A DNA stretch of 23,844 nucleotides. It comes from Geobacter sp. Lineage in GTDB: Bacteria > Desulfobacterota > Desulfuromonadia > Geobacterales > DSM-12255. Under the pieces are notes generated by a model. It was not told where the DNA came from and ran no database searches. It was given only the letters and a program-made list of their open reading frames with translations. Each line of letters begins with the position of its first letter. The stretch's first letter is position 1. Shown here in pieces: positions 1-7,547 of this stretch. Both the position numbers and the translations under genes were made by a program. The DNA is taken from contig VEOV01000014.1 in NCBI GenBank assembly GCA_012026855.1, positions 1 to 23,844 on the forward strand, written 5' to 3'.

Positions 1-2
1 AT

Positions 3-725
3 CTGGGGGTTGTGCTGGTCCACGGCTTTCTGGCTGCGCCGCTGGAGCTGGCCGGGCTGGCGGCCTACCTCCACGCAAAAGGCTTGTCGGTCTATCTGGT
101 TCGTCTCAGGGGTCACGGCACCTCGCCAGAGGACCTGGCCGGCCGCAGTTCTGCGGAGTGGGTTGATTCGGTGGATCGCGGTTATGCCCTGATGAGTGCC
201 CTCTGCAAGCGGGTCGTAATCGGCGGTTTCTCTTTCGGCGGCGGGCTGGCCCTGGATGCGGCCATACGGATTGACGGCCTGGCCGGGGTGTTTGCCGCCT
301 GCCCCCCCTTGCGGCTGTGCAGTCGTTCGGCCCGCATGGCGCCGCTGCTGACAGTCTGGAACAGGGTGAAGGATCTGGCCCATCTCCATGGCCACAAAAA
401 GGAGTTTGTCGACATCTCGCCGGAGCACCCCCACATCAACTACCTGCGCCTGCCGATCCAGGGGATGTGGGAGCTGGAGCGCTTCATGAAAAGCCTGGAA
501 GAACGGCTGTCTGAAGTGCGGATACCGGCGCTGTTGCTCCAGTCCGATGGCGACCCGACGGTCGATCCCCAGGGGACGGCGCACATTTTCGAGCATCTGG
601 GGAGCAGTGACAAGACCTACCGGACGTTTGCCTCCAAGCGTCACGGCATACTGCTGGGGGAGGGGGCCGACCAGGTTTACGGGGAGATCGGCGCCTTCAT
701 TGACCGGCTGCGGCAGGGGCACTGA
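3..725 (+). CDS. alpha/beta hydrolase (esterase/lipase-like), 5' end missing
   Basis: Serine hydrolase of the alpha/beta fold, carboxylesterase or monoacylglycerol-lipase-like. The frame is open to the left edge and already inside the first core strand (VVLVHGF, the oxyanion-hole HG motif), so the true start lies outside the window. The GTG at position 12 is internal and should not be taken as the start. The nucleophile elbow is GFSFGG, with Ser in a GxSxG motif about 78 codons into the visible part. The acid is probably the Asp in SDGDPTVDP and the base the His in SKRHGIL, in the expected order and spacing near the C terminus. No signal peptide can be judged. The substrate is unknown. The gene lies 99 bp upstream of a thioesterase on the same strand, but a good -10 box in the gap suggests the two may be transcribed separately. 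The fold is certain from the motifs; the specificity is not. Confidence 0.85.
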   Translation: MGVVLVHGFLAAPLELAGLAAYLHAKGLSVYLVRLRGHGTSPEDLAGRSSAEWVDSVDRGYALMSALCKRVVIGGFSFGGGLALDAAIRIDGLAGVFAACPPLRLCSRSARMAPLLTVWNRVKDLAHLHGHKKEFVDISPEHPHINYLRLPIQGMWELERFMKSLEERLSEVRIPALLLQSDGDPTVDPQGTAHIFEHLGSSDKTYRTFASKRHGILLGEGADQVYGEIGAFIDRLRQGH

Positions 726-756
726 TTTCCGGCGTCTCTGCTCCGGGGAGTTGTGC

Positions 757-762
757 TATAAT
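757..762 (+). promoter_or_regulatory. perfect TATAAT -10 box upstream of the thioesterase
   Basis: The hexamer TATAAT lies in the 99-bp gap between the hydrolase stop and the thioesterase ATG, about 62 bp before that ATG, in a locally AT-rich stretch. No good TTGACA-like box sits 16-18 bp upstream (only GTCTCT/TCTCTG), so this is a candidate from the -10 alone. Confidence 0.35.
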
Positions 763-824
763 TTAACGGTATGGCTCTGGCTGATCAGCCTCCGCCAGGG
801 GCAACATTATCAGGGAGAACCACA

Positions 825-1883
825 ATGAGCGACACCACAATGCATAACAGTTTCGGCGAAGTTTTGACCCCCCGTGACACCAGATATCTATTCGTCCTCC
901 CCTTCTCGACCAATCCTGACATGGCCAGACGTTTTCTGGCGCGGGACAGCAGCATGGTCGGCAACATCCGTTTCGGCAAACTGCTGGAGACCCTGGATAA
1001 GGTAGCGGAAAACACGGCCCTGGCCTACGTGCACCGTTTCTACCCCGATGCCCGGGTGGTTACGGCCGCAGTTGACAATATTGTCGTGCGCAACCCTGCC
1101 GATACCAGGCATGACCTGGTGTTTTCCGCCCAGCTCAACCATGTGGGGAAATCCTCCATGGAGGTCGGCATCCGGGTGGAGTGCCTGGGAGCCGGCTCCA
1201 GCCACCTGGCCACCTGCTACTTCACCATGGTGGCCCGTTCCGCCGACAGCGGCGAAGCCAGGAGCCTGGTGCTGCCGCCGCTGAAGTACGAGCAGGAAAT
1301 TGAGTTGAAGCGCTACCGCAAGGCGGAGGAGCGCCGACAGGCATATCGTGACGGGCTGGCCAAGGCAGAGGAGATGCCCTCTTTGGACGAGTACCTTTTC
1401 CTGAAGAAACTGCACAAGGAGCAGGAAGCTGAAGGTTTCTGCGGGCTGCGCGCCCGGGATCTGGTACTGGAGTCCACCTGCCGCGCCTATCCCGAACAGG
1501 AGAATGTCCCCAAGACCATCTTCGGCGGCTACCTGATCCGCAAGGCCTACGAGCTGGCGGCACTGGCAGCTGAAATGGTTACCCATGACCGGCCGGTCCC
1601 CTGTCGGGTCAACCGGATCAACTTCAACCAGCCGGTGTTGCTGGGGGACCAGCTGAAGTTCACTGCCAGGGTGGTTTATACCGGCAAGACGACCATAACC
1701 GTGCAGTCGGATATCGAGCGCTTCAGCCGTACAGTCGGCGACAAGGCGCTGTCCAACTCCTGCCTGTTCACCTTCAGCAACGTCGATGCCGACATGCAGC
1801 CGCAAGCAGTGCCGTTCATCTACCCGGTCACCTATGCCGAGGATGCGCGACTGCTCAACGCCTACCGGCAGCGGATTGACTAG
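825..1883 (+). CDS. double-hotdog acyl-CoA thioesterase (ACOT9-like)
   Basis: Predicted cytoplasmic acyl-CoA hydrolase of 352 residues built from two hotdog folds, the layout of the ACOT9/BFIT group. The first hotdog covers roughly residues 40-150 (FGKLLETLD at about 50-58, then a long beta sheet ending in LATCYFTMVA). A charged helical linker follows, and the second hotdog spans roughly 215-345 (FGGYLIRKAYELA near 233, the GG-Y/L-M/I-R signature of the central helix). The start at 825 is preferred over an upstream in-frame ATG at 771 because GGGAGA (812-817) sits 7 bp before it and family similarity begins after it. It probably clips CoA from acyl-CoA in lipid turnover; the chain-length preference cannot be read. 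It converges on the small minus-strand gene with only a 12-bp gap and no visible terminator. Confidence 0.85.
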   Translation: MSDTTMHNSFGEVLTPRDTRYLFVLPFSTNPDMARRFLARDSSMVGNIRFGKLLETLDKVAENTALAYVHRFYPDARVVTAAVDNIVVRNPADTRHDLVFSAQLNHVGKSSMEVGIRVECLGAGSSHLATCYFTMVARSADSGEARSLVLPPLKYEQEIELKRYRKAEERRQAYRDGLAKAEEMPSLDEYLFLKKLHKEQEAEGFCGLRARDLVLESTCRAYPEQENVPKTIFGGYLIRKAYELAALAAEMVTHDRPVPCRVNRINFNQPVLLGDQLKFTARVVYTGKTTITVQSDIERFSRTVGDKALSNSCLFTFSNVDADMQPQAVPFIYPVTYAEDARLLNAYRQRID

Positions 1884-1895
1884 TCAGCGTGGCTG

Positions 1896-2156
1896 TCAGA
1901 GAGTGTTGACTTCGGAAATAAGTACTTCTACAACATAGGGGTAGGAGCTGGTGTGGAGACGCACCTTCCGGAGAAACCAGTCATTGCGGTCAAAGATAAT
2001 CATATCGATCTTGTGCACTACACCTTCATAAATACACTGCATATCCGCTTCAATGCGCCGGTATTTCCTGGCCAGACGCAGGCAGTAGACCCCCATGCCG
2101 GCCGTCACGGCCAGCACCGGTAACAGCATCATAATGATCAGGCTCCCCTCGGGCAT
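1896..2156 (-). CDS. small single-pass membrane protein, unknown function
   Basis: I do not recognise a family. From the chosen start it is 86 residues: MPEGSL, then a hydrophobic segment (LIIMMLLPVLAVTAGMGVY, about residues 5-23) that should cross the membrane once. A basic stretch (LRLARKYRR) fits a cytoplasmic C-terminal side by the positive-inside rule. A short polar domain of about 55 residues follows, with alternating hydrophobic residues (VVHKIDMIIFDRNDWFLRKVRL). The start at 2156 is chosen because AGAGG lies 6 bp upstream of it on the minus strand. ATGs 1 and 4 codons further upstream (ending at 2159 and 2171) lack this spacing. A minus-strand promoter candidate overlaps a perfect hairpin at 2214-2241. 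It looks like a real gene (membrane segment, RBS, promoter) but has no functional clue. Confidence 0.6.
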   Translation of the reverse strand: MPEGSLIIMMLLPVLAVTAGMGVYCLRLARKYRRIEADMQCIYEGVVHKIDMIIFDRNDWFLRKVRLHTSSYPYVVEVLISEVNTL

Positions 2157-2213
2157 CATCCACCTCTGCATTTAAACGGCAGTCCGTGTCAGATAAAGCG
2201 CACTCCTGAGCTG

Positions 2214-2241
2214 ATTATGACATAATTGCTGTTTTCAGCAA
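2214..2241 (-). promoter_or_regulatory. sigma70-like promoter for the small membrane protein gene
   Basis: On the minus strand TTGCTG (2241-2236) is followed after 16 bp by CATAAT (2219-2214), about 57 bp before the preferred start. The -35 box is one arm of a perfect hairpin (2225-2242), so a regulator binding that dyad could control it. This is a motif match only. Confidence 0.4.
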
Positions 2242-2242
2242 T
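2225..2242. repeat. perfect 7-bp inverted repeat with TTTT loop
   Basis: ATTGCTG (2225-2231), loop TTTT (2232-2235), CAGCAAT (2236-2242). The arms are perfectly complementary. One arm contains the -35 hexamer of the minus-strand promoter candidate, so an operator role is possible. No T-tract follows, so it is a poor terminator. Confidence 0.45.
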
Positions 2243-2373
2243 GGTGGTTTAATAGACACAGAATGGGTGCTGTGGCAAGCAGTCTCTAACTGCAACGTCT
2301 CTACTTCCAGACCTTCTGAGGTTTTCCCGTGGCATGGATTGAGTCAGACTATGAATGTCAAGCGAGTTAACTA

Positions 2374-3198
2374 TCAAGACTTACGTAAAAGTATTGCGTC
2401 TTGGTGGTTGTTTATACCTCGCTCTACATAACCCACAACATCGAAATATGCCGACCATGTCCTATAAATGTATTCCTTTGTATGATAGGCCGTCTGATAA
2501 AAGTCTGGCAACTTGTCGAGCTTTAGCTTTCCAGTCGCACCAATTATAAACATAAATCCATCTTTACGAATCTGACCATGATATGATGAGGGCAACATGC
2601 TAATGCAGTTCTCACCATTCGCCGTCAGTATTAATAATGCACCGGGCCTGGCAATACGCTGCAGCTCACGAAGCCACGAATGCTGAAATTGCTCATCCAG
2701 GTGAGTAAAAACAGAGATCGCGTATATCAGATCAAATGTATTGTCTTCAAAAGGCAGTGGAGGCTGATAGCCATTCAAACTGAAGCGAAAAGCTGGCAAA
2801 TTTTTGTCACACCAACTGACCAGTTCTGCATCGATATCAGTGCCATAGAGTTGACATGATGCAGGAGCATCTTGAAAGTTACGAATAACCCTGCCGGAAC
2901 CGCAACCAAAATCCAACACACATTCAAAAGAGTAGATATCTCGCCCGACACTCGCACAGAGATCGCGGATGTTCTGCGCAAGATTTGTTCCTATCCGAAG
3001 AAATGATTGCTTGTCCAAATCACCATGTACTCGATATCTAAGTTTGGCGGGAGGAACTGCTATATGTGAAGGCGACTGACGGTCTTTCCAGTCAGAGATC
3101 CCTTCAACTGCGAGTTTGAATTGAAATACCAGATACTTGTATATAAGGTATGCCGCGTAAAGTGGCTTAATTGACTTTAACGATTCACGATCGATCAT
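2374..3198 (-). CDS. class I SAM-dependent methyltransferase
   Basis: 274-residue methyltransferase with a Rossmann core of the Methyltransf_11/25 type. The SAM-binding glycine loop VLDFGCGSGR is at residues 94-103, the acidic end of strand 2 is GTDID at 119-123, and motif IV is FDLIYAISVFTHL at 155-167. A post-core LxxI-RPGALLILT strand lies at about 178-192. About 90 residues precede the core and carry basic and aromatic residues but no membrane segment. The start fits: AAGGA lies about 7 bp upstream on the minus strand. The substrate is unknown; such standalone enzymes often act in surface polysaccharide or small-molecule modification, which is only a guess here. The gene and its flanks are clearly AT-richer than the neighbours (27 of 60 G+C at 2401-2460) and it sits alone between unrelated genes, which suggests horizontal acquisition. 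Confidence 0.85.
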   Translation of the reverse strand: MIDRESLKSIKPLYAAYLIYKYLVFQFKLAVEGISDWKDRQSPSHIAVPPAKLRYRVHGDLDKQSFLRIGTNLAQNIRDLCASVGRDIYSFECVLDFGCGSGRVIRNFQDAPASCQLYGTDIDAELVSWCDKNLPAFRFSLNGYQPPLPFEDNTFDLIYAISVFTHLDEQFQHSWLRELQRIARPGALLILTANGENCISMLPSSYHGQIRKDGFMFIIGATGKLKLDKLPDFYQTAYHTKEYIYRTWSAYFDVVGYVERGINNHQDAILLRKS

Positions 3199-3589
3199 AA
3201 GATATCCTTAGGCATGTTTATTTAACTTGGTAACAAGCCTTATTGATTTAACAATATGGCCAACATTGGGTAGTCCTCCGGTTAATCTGCAACTGGCTCA
3301 TTAACCCGAAACCAGACCTGAGCCGACACTCCTGCGTCTATAGAGGCGTTGGAACGGAGGCAATAATTGCCGCACCTATTTGTGTCGCTAGCAGACAAGA
3401 GAAAAATGATATTCATTTGAATACTTGCTTGTTTGATATTTGTCAATCCTGGGAATGTTTTTAAATGACAGGATAGGTGATGTGTCTTGAGGCAACGAAT
3501 GCTGTTGACGTGACCTTCTAGCTTTCAGTACTAGATTCCTTGTCATCCCATTTTGCCAAACAGTTCCCGACTTTCCAAAAAAATTTCTT
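3199..3589. other. 391-bp AT-rich gene-free gap
   Basis: Noncoding as far as I can see; G+C is as low as 20 of 60 at 3421-3480. It holds a 13-bp dyad (GGCAATAATTGCC, 3359-3371) and an 8-bp palindrome TCTATAGA (3337-3344). The AAGGA ribosome site of the methyltransferase lies just inside its left edge. No clear sigma70 promoter, tRNA or intrinsic terminator was found. The open frame reaching in from the xerC 3' end on the minus strand has no gene-like character. Confidence 0.5.
3359..3371. repeat. small dyad GGCAAT-A-ATTGCC
   Basis: Six-base arms GGCAAT and ATTGCC around a central A, perfectly symmetric, in the gap upstream of the methyltransferase gene. It has the shape of an operator half-site pair, but lies about 160 bp from the nearest start and may be chance in AT-rich DNA. 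Confidence 0.25.
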
Positions 3590-4474
3590 TTACCCCTTGG
3601 CCTTGGGATGCGCCTTGTCATAGACTTCCAGCAGCCGGTCAATACTGACATGGGTATATTTTTGCGTAGTCGACAGTGACGCGTGGCCAAGCATCTCCTG
3701 GATGGCTCTCAGGTCGGCGCCCCCTTCCAGCAGATGGGTAGCGAAGGTATGACGCAGAGTATGGGGCGACACCTGCTTCATGGTAATGAGATAGCGCATG
3801 TAACGCTCCACGACCCTTCCCACGCTCCGCCTGGTCAGCCTGCCGCCGCGATGATTTATAAAGAGCGGCGCCTCCAGACCGGTCACCCCCCTGAGTTCCA
3901 GATAATCGGCCAGTGCCGCCTGTGCCTTGCTCCCCAGCGGCACAACCCGTTCCTTACCCCCCTTTCCCATTACCTTCACCGACCCGTTTGCCAGGTCAAC
4001 ACCACCGACATTAAGACCGGTCAACTCCGACACCCGTAGACCGCTTGAGTAAAGGGTCTCCAGGATCGCCCGGTCCCGGGCCGAGAGATCATCCGGCTCT
4101 TTGGGAGCTTCCACCAGTGCGGTAATCTCATCCACGTCAAGATGATAGGGGAGCTTTTTCTCTTTTTTCGGGGTACTGACCAGCTCTGCCGGATTTTTGG
4201 CGATAATGCCGCGCCGCAGCAGAAAGCGGCACAGCGAGCGGATTGCTGCCAGCTTCCGGCCGGCACTGCTCTTGGACAGCTCTTTGTGGATGGCGGCAAG
4301 GTAGCGGCGGATATGCAGGTGGGTAAGGTCGTGAATCGTCAGGGATGGGTCGATTTCAGCTTTGACAAAGGCGGCAAACTGCTCCAGGTCGCGGCTGTAC
4401 GCCTCCAGCGTGTGGGGCGAGGCATTCCGCTCGGACTTCAGGTACTGGATGAAAGTGGCTATTTCCTGGTGCAT
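3590..4474 (-). CDS. xerC: tyrosine recombinase XerC
   Basis: Site-specific recombinase of 294 residues that with its partner XerD resolves chromosome dimers at dif near the terminus. The N-terminal SAM-like core-binding domain covers residues 1-95 and the catalytic domain about 105-290. All catalytic residues are visible: Arg147 (SGLRVSEL), Lys171 in the beta hairpin (GKGGKER), His238 and Arg241 (SPHTLRHTFATH), His264 (LGHASLSTT) and nucleophile Tyr273 (KYTHVS). The C-terminal tail VYDKAHPKAK resembles XerC rather than XerD. It is the last gene of the minus-strand run prmA-rsmE-xerC, 35 bp after rsmE. Only a weak GGGG-type ribosome site precedes its ATG, so translation may partly depend on coupling. 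No phage or integron features flank it, so it is read as the housekeeping enzyme, not a mobile-element integrase. Confidence 0.88.
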   Translation of the reverse strand: MHQEIATFIQYLKSERNASPHTLEAYSRDLEQFAAFVKAEIDPSLTIHDLTHLHIRRYLAAIHKELSKSSAGRKLAAIRSLCRFLLRRGIIAKNPAELVSTPKKEKKLPYHLDVDEITALVEAPKEPDDLSARDRAILETLYSSGLRVSELTGLNVGGVDLANGSVKVMGKGGKERVVPLGSKAQAALADYLELRGVTGLEAPLFINHRGGRLTRRSVGRVVERYMRYLITMKQVSPHTLRHTFATHLLEGGADLRAIQEMLGHASLSTTQKYTHVSIDRLLEVYDKAHPKAKG

Positions 4475-4509
4475 TTAGATGACCCCAACAGATAGAGGGC
4501 ACTGATCAC

Positions 4510-5247
4510 TTACCCCATGTCTCCGCAGCTGTACTGCAGGATGGCCGTTATGGCGGGTGCGGCGGTTTCCGTACGGAGAATTCTCCTCCCGAGGGTTATG
4601 GGGATGAAACCTGCTGCCTGGACAGTGGCGGCTTCAGTGCGGCTCAGCCCCCCTTCGGGACCGACCACCACCGCCGCAGATGCCGGCTGCGCCCCTGCAA
4701 GGAGCGGCTTAAGCCTTTGCTGGCCTTCTTCTTCCCAGAGCAACAGTTTGAGGTCGCTGCTGTCCGCCCGCAGCGCGCTCTGCAGGTCGGCAGCAAACTC
4801 AACCAGGGGCACCCGGCTGCGCCCCGACTGCCGGGCGGCTTCGGTCGCGATCTTCTGCCAGCGGGCCGTCTTGGCCTGGAGACGGTCCGCGTCCAGCTTG
4901 ACTATGGAGCGTTCAGCCGCAAAGACCACCAGACGGGAGATTCCCAGTTCGGTACATTTCTGCATGACAGACTCCAGCTTGTCCCCTTTCGGCAGCCCCT
5001 GGTAGATAGTGATTATCAGGGCTGAGTCGGCCGAACCGGTTGTAGGTAGCGGCTCCAGCTCGACAACCAGGCTTTTTTCCTCTATGGCAATGATGCTGGC
5101 AACCGCCTCGCTCCCTTTGCCGTCGGTGAGAATAAAGTCATCCCCCTGGTCCAGACGCAAAACCGTGGCAATATGCCTGAAAAGGTCCCCTGTCAGCTCA
5201 AGGCGCCCGCAGAGCGGCTCACCGGAATCGACAATGAAGCGTCTCAT
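4510..5247 (-). CDS. rsmE: 16S rRNA m3U1498 methyltransferase RsmE
   Basis: SPOUT-fold methylase that adds N3-methyl to U1498 in the decoding region of 16S rRNA, using SAM. It has 245 residues from MRRFIVD. An N-terminal PUA-like domain (about 1-70) is followed by the knotted SPOUT domain with family motifs QGLPKGDK (about 83-90), EAARQSGR (136-143), VGPEGGLSRTE (195-205) and LGRRILRTETA (219-229), the last two forming the SAM-binding knot. The ATG at 5247 overlaps the prmA stop by four bases (ATGA), which fixes the start over the in-frame ATG at 5280 inside prmA. PrmA-RsmE pairs are common in bacteria and the overlap implies translational coupling. Confidence 0.93.
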   Translation of the reverse strand: MRRFIVDSGEPLCGRLELTGDLFRHIATVLRLDQGDDFILTDGKGSEAVASIIAIEEKSLVVELEPLPTTGSADSALIITIYQGLPKGDKLESVMQKCTELGISRLVVFAAERSIVKLDADRLQAKTARWQKIATEAARQSGRSRVPLVEFAADLQSALRADSSDLKLLLWEEEGQQRLKPLLAGAQPASAAVVVGPEGGLSRTEAATVQAAGFIPITLGRRILRTETAAPAITAILQYSCGDMG

Positions 5248-6173
5248 GCCGCCCGCTTGCCATAAACGATGCAGCACCACTCATCGTGATGGGTTACTTC
5301 CAGCAGCTCAAGGGGCAGAGATGCAAAACCGGCGATGACAAATGCCTCCCGCTCGGTCAGTATGCCGGAGAGAATCAGCACGCCGCCGGCAGCAACTCGG
5401 GCAGCAAGGGCAGCGGCCAATGCTACCAGAGCTTCCGCCAGAATATTGGCAACCACGATGACAAAACTGCCGTCAATCTCTTCCAGTGGCGTCGTCGACA
5501 CCGCCATCAGGCTGCTCACTCCGTTGGCCGCGGCATTCTCAAGGGTTACCGTCACGGCCAGCGGATCGATGTCAATGGCCACGACCTTGGCCGCACAGAG
5601 CAGCGCCGCAGCAATGCCGAGGACTCCGGAGCCGCAGCCCACATCAAGAACCTGCAGCTCCTTGGCTTGCATGTCTGCGGAACAATACTGTTCAACTGCT
5701 TCCAGACAGAGCCTGGTTGTAGAGTGGGTACCGGTACCAAAGGCCATGCCGGGAGCAAGCTCCAGGATCACATCGTCCGCAGTGGCGGCATAATCCTCCC
5801 ATGACGGCTTGATTACCAGGCGATTGCCAATCCTGGTCGGTTTGAAGTTGACCTTCCAGGAGTTGGCCCAGTCCTCTTCCTTCAGTGCCGTCACTTCAGG
5901 CGCCGCCGGAGTGAACCCCTGGCACTCGTTGCTTTTTTCCGCCAGATAGCGGCCGATCTCCTGCAGCAGTCCGGCAACATCCTTGTCCGACTCAAGGTAG
6001 GCCTTGACGTTTTTTATTGCTTCCCGGCTGATATCATCCACATTGAAGGTATCAACTTTCCTGTTTTCAATACTTACTCCGTTGCCGGTAGCCTCAAGCA
6101 GAAAATCGGCAAATTCTTCTGCCAAATCTTCCGGAACTACACAGGCAATCTCCACCCAACCCGTCTCTATCAT
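5244..6173 (-). CDS. prmA: ribosomal protein L11 methyltransferase PrmA
   Basis: SAM-dependent enzyme that methylates amino groups of ribosomal protein L11. It has 309 residues from MIETGWVEIA. The N-terminal substrate-recognition domain (about 1-95) is followed by the linker and the family hallmark PGMAFGTGTHSTT (about 141-153), then the SAM loop LDVGCGSG (176-183), the acidic motif AIDIDP (about 199-204) and the VVANILA strand (241-247). The start at 6173 is chosen over an ATG five codons upstream because AGGAG lies 5 bp before it on the minus strand. It is the first gene of the prmA-rsmE-xerC run. No clear minus-strand promoter was found in the 6.2-6.3 kb gap. The N domain is somewhat divergent in sequence, but the catalytic core is complete. 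Confidence 0.93.
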   Translation of the reverse strand: MIETGWVEIACVVPEDLAEEFADFLLEATGNGVSIENRKVDTFNVDDISREAIKNVKAYLESDKDVAGLLQEIGRYLAEKSNECQGFTPAAPEVTALKEEDWANSWKVNFKPTRIGNRLVIKPSWEDYAATADDVILELAPGMAFGTGTHSTTRLCLEAVEQYCSADMQAKELQVLDVGCGSGVLGIAAALLCAAKVVAIDIDPLAVTVTLENAAANGVSSLMAVSTTPLEEIDGSFVIVVANILAEALVALAAALAARVAAGGVLILSGILTEREAFVIAGFASLPLELLEVTHHDEWCCIVYGKRAA

Positions 6174-6252
6174 GCCTTCTCCTCTCATGAAAACAGCACC
6201 TCTCCTGAAAGGGCTAAGCTAGCAAAACTCCGATTTTAGCGCAATAAAAACC

Positions 6253-6281
6253 TTGACATAGTTATCGCAAGGCAGTATTTT
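6253..6281 (+). promoter_or_regulatory. strong sigma70 promoter of the M20 amidohydrolase gene
   Basis: TTGACA (6253-6258), a 17-bp spacer, then TATTTT (6276-6281). The -35 box is perfect, the spacing optimal and the -10 fair. Start of transcription is expected near 6288, about 20 bp before the ATG at 6310, so the leader is very short. Confidence 0.6.
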
Positions 6282-6309
6282 TCATTAAACTAATCATGTA
6301 GGAAAACTC

Positions 6310-7497
6310 ATGAGTCGTCGTCCTGACATTGAGCAGGTACTCTCAGCTGCCAGAGCATTTTCACCCCTTGTCACCAGCATTGTGCAGGCGCTCCAGGCTG
6401 ATCCGGAAATTTCCCTGCAGGAGTTCCGCTCCTCCGCCCTGATCTGCAAACTCCTTAAGGAGCAGGGCTTTAGCGTCGAAACCAGCCTGGCCGCACTTGA
6501 GACCTCTTTTTGCGCAACATCCGGCAGCGGCAACCCTTCCATTGCCCTGATCGCCGAGATGGACGCCCTGCCCGGACTCGGTCACGCCTGCGGTCATAAT
6601 ATCATCGCGGCGGCAGCAGTCGGAGCGGCACTGATTCTCAAGAGCCTCCTGCCGGCTGAGGCAGCAACCATCAAACTGTTCGGCACACCGGCCGAGGAGC
6701 TTGGCATCGGCAAGATCGAGATGATCAAGGCCGGCTGCTTTTCCGCTATTGATTTTGCCATGATGGTACACCCATCTTCCAAAAGGCAGGTCATCAAGCA
6801 TTTCCTCGGCCTGGCCAAGGTCAGGTTCACCTTCCATGGCAAGCCGGCACATGCAGCTGCCTATCCGGAAGATGGCATCAACGCTCTGGATGCGGTCATT
6901 CAGACATTCAACAGCATCAATGCCCTCCGCCAGCAGGTAAGACAGGATGTCAGGATTCACGGCATTATTACCGAAGGTGGCACGGCGCCGAACATCATCC
7001 CGGCTAAAGCGGCGTGCTATTTTTACATCAGAGCCGATGACCTCGAAGAACTGGAGCGGGTGAAGGAACGGGTATCCGCCTGCGCAGAAGGTGCGGCAGT
7101 TGCTGCCGGCTGCCGACTGGAGATCAATGCGGATCCGCGGGTGATTGCCCCCATGAAGATTCTCCCTTCCTACTACGCCATCTACTCAGAGCAGCTTGCC
7201 AGACTCGGACTTGAGGAGGCAAGGTTTCCAACCGACAGGAACAAGGGATCATCGGATATCGGCAACCTGTCACAGGTAGTGCCGACCATTCACCCGCATG
7301 TCCCTATCGGCGAGGGGATCAACATTCACACTGAGGGGTTTGCCACGGCAACAGTGACCTTGCAGGGGGAAATGGCGGCGCTGGAGGGGGCAACTGCCCT
7401 GGCGCTCACTGCAATAGAGCTTGTTTATTCTCCCGAACTCCGGGAGACGGTTACCAAAGAATTTCATGAAAATTGTAAAATTGTGGTTGAATCTTAA
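6310..7497 (+). CDS. M20D-type metallo-amidohydrolase (AbgB/carboxypeptidase-like)
   Basis: Zinc-type amidase/peptidase of the M20 family, D subfamily, 395 residues, likely cytoplasmic. The catalytic-domain motifs are in order: AEMDALPGLGHACGHN (about 83-97, with metal ligands Cys94 and His96), GTPAEE (125-130, general base Glu and ligand) and VHPSS (ligand His154). The lid/dimerisation domain begins with GKPAHAAAYPEDGINA (about 177-192, with His181). The last part, with IHPHVPIGEGINIHTEGF, carries the final ligand His. AGGA (6300-6303) six bases before the ATG supports the start. Relatives hydrolyse N-acyl or aminobenzoyl-amino-acid amides; the actual substrate here is unknown. The gene is monocistronic or read through into the ppsR-like gene, whose own promoter overlaps its 3' end. 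Confidence 0.88.
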   Translation: MSRRPDIEQVLSAARAFSPLVTSIVQALQADPEISLQEFRSSALICKLLKEQGFSVETSLAALETSFCATSGSGNPSIALIAEMDALPGLGHACGHNIIAAAAVGAALILKSLLPAEAATIKLFGTPAEELGIGKIEMIKAGCFSAIDFAMMVHPSSKRQVIKHFLGLAKVRFTFHGKPAHAAAYPEDGINALDAVIQTFNSINALRQQVRQDVRIHGIITEGGTAPNIIPAKAACYFYIRADDLEELERVKERVSACAEGAAVAAGCRLEINADPRVIAPMKILPSYYAIYSEQLARLGLEEARFPTDRNKGSSDIGNLSQVVPTIHPHVPIGEGINIHTEGFATATVTLQGEMAALEGATALALTAIELVYSPELRETVTKEFHENCKIVVES

Positions 7498-7514
7498 TTA
7501 TAGCCTGCTATTAT
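7487..7514 (+). promoter_or_regulatory. promoter of the PEP synthase regulatory protein gene
   Basis: TTGAAT (7487-7492), 16-bp spacer, TATTAT (7509-7514). The -35 box overlaps the last codons of the amidohydrolase gene. Transcription should start near 7521, giving a leader of about 24 bp before the AAGGAG site. Confidence 0.45.
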
Positions 7515-7532
7515 TAGCGCAGTATACCTCTG

Positions 7533-7547
7533 AAGGAGCTGGTCATT
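7533..7547 (+). promoter_or_regulatory. Shine-Dalgarno AAGGAG placed for an ATT start codon
   Basis: AAGGAG at 7533-7538 is six bases from ATT at 7545, the textbook spacing. No ATG or TTG lies in frame between the upstream in-frame stop (TAG at 7515) and the GTG at 7608; a CTG at 7539 abuts the AAGGAG with no spacing. This site decides the start of the next gene. Confidence 0.6.

Larger units (their letters stand above)
2157..2373. other. gap upstream of the small membrane protein gene
   Basis: About 200 bp, AT-richer than the genes to its left, between two minus-strand genes. It contains a minus-strand promoter candidate and a perfect hairpin (2225-2242). I see no terminator behind the methyltransferase and no coding stretch I can support. 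Confidence 0.5.

Noticed and set aside
888..1805. 305-codon minus-strand open frame opposite the thioesterase gene
   Set aside because: The plus strand holds clear hotdog motifs and a ribosome site; the antisense protein has no recognisable domain.
3..1883. Hydrolase and thioesterase considered as release enzymes of the pfa-like synthase
   Set aside because: They lie about 8 kb away, separated by unrelated operons on both strands, with nothing in the sequence linking them to the synthase.
2355..2549. 64-codon plus-strand frame opposite the methyltransferase 3' end
   Set aside because: The antisense methyltransferase is well supported; this frame has no start context or recognisable sequence.
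3388..3690. 100-codon minus-strand frame overlapping the 3' end of xerC
   Set aside because: It starts inside xerC in another frame and runs into AT-rich noncoding DNA, with basic low-information sequence and no ribosome site.
3590..4474. Tyrosine recombinase considered as a phage or integron integrase marking a mobile element
   Set aside because: Length, tail sequence and the prmA-rsmE neighbours fit housekeeping XerC; no att-like repeats or phage genes are seen.
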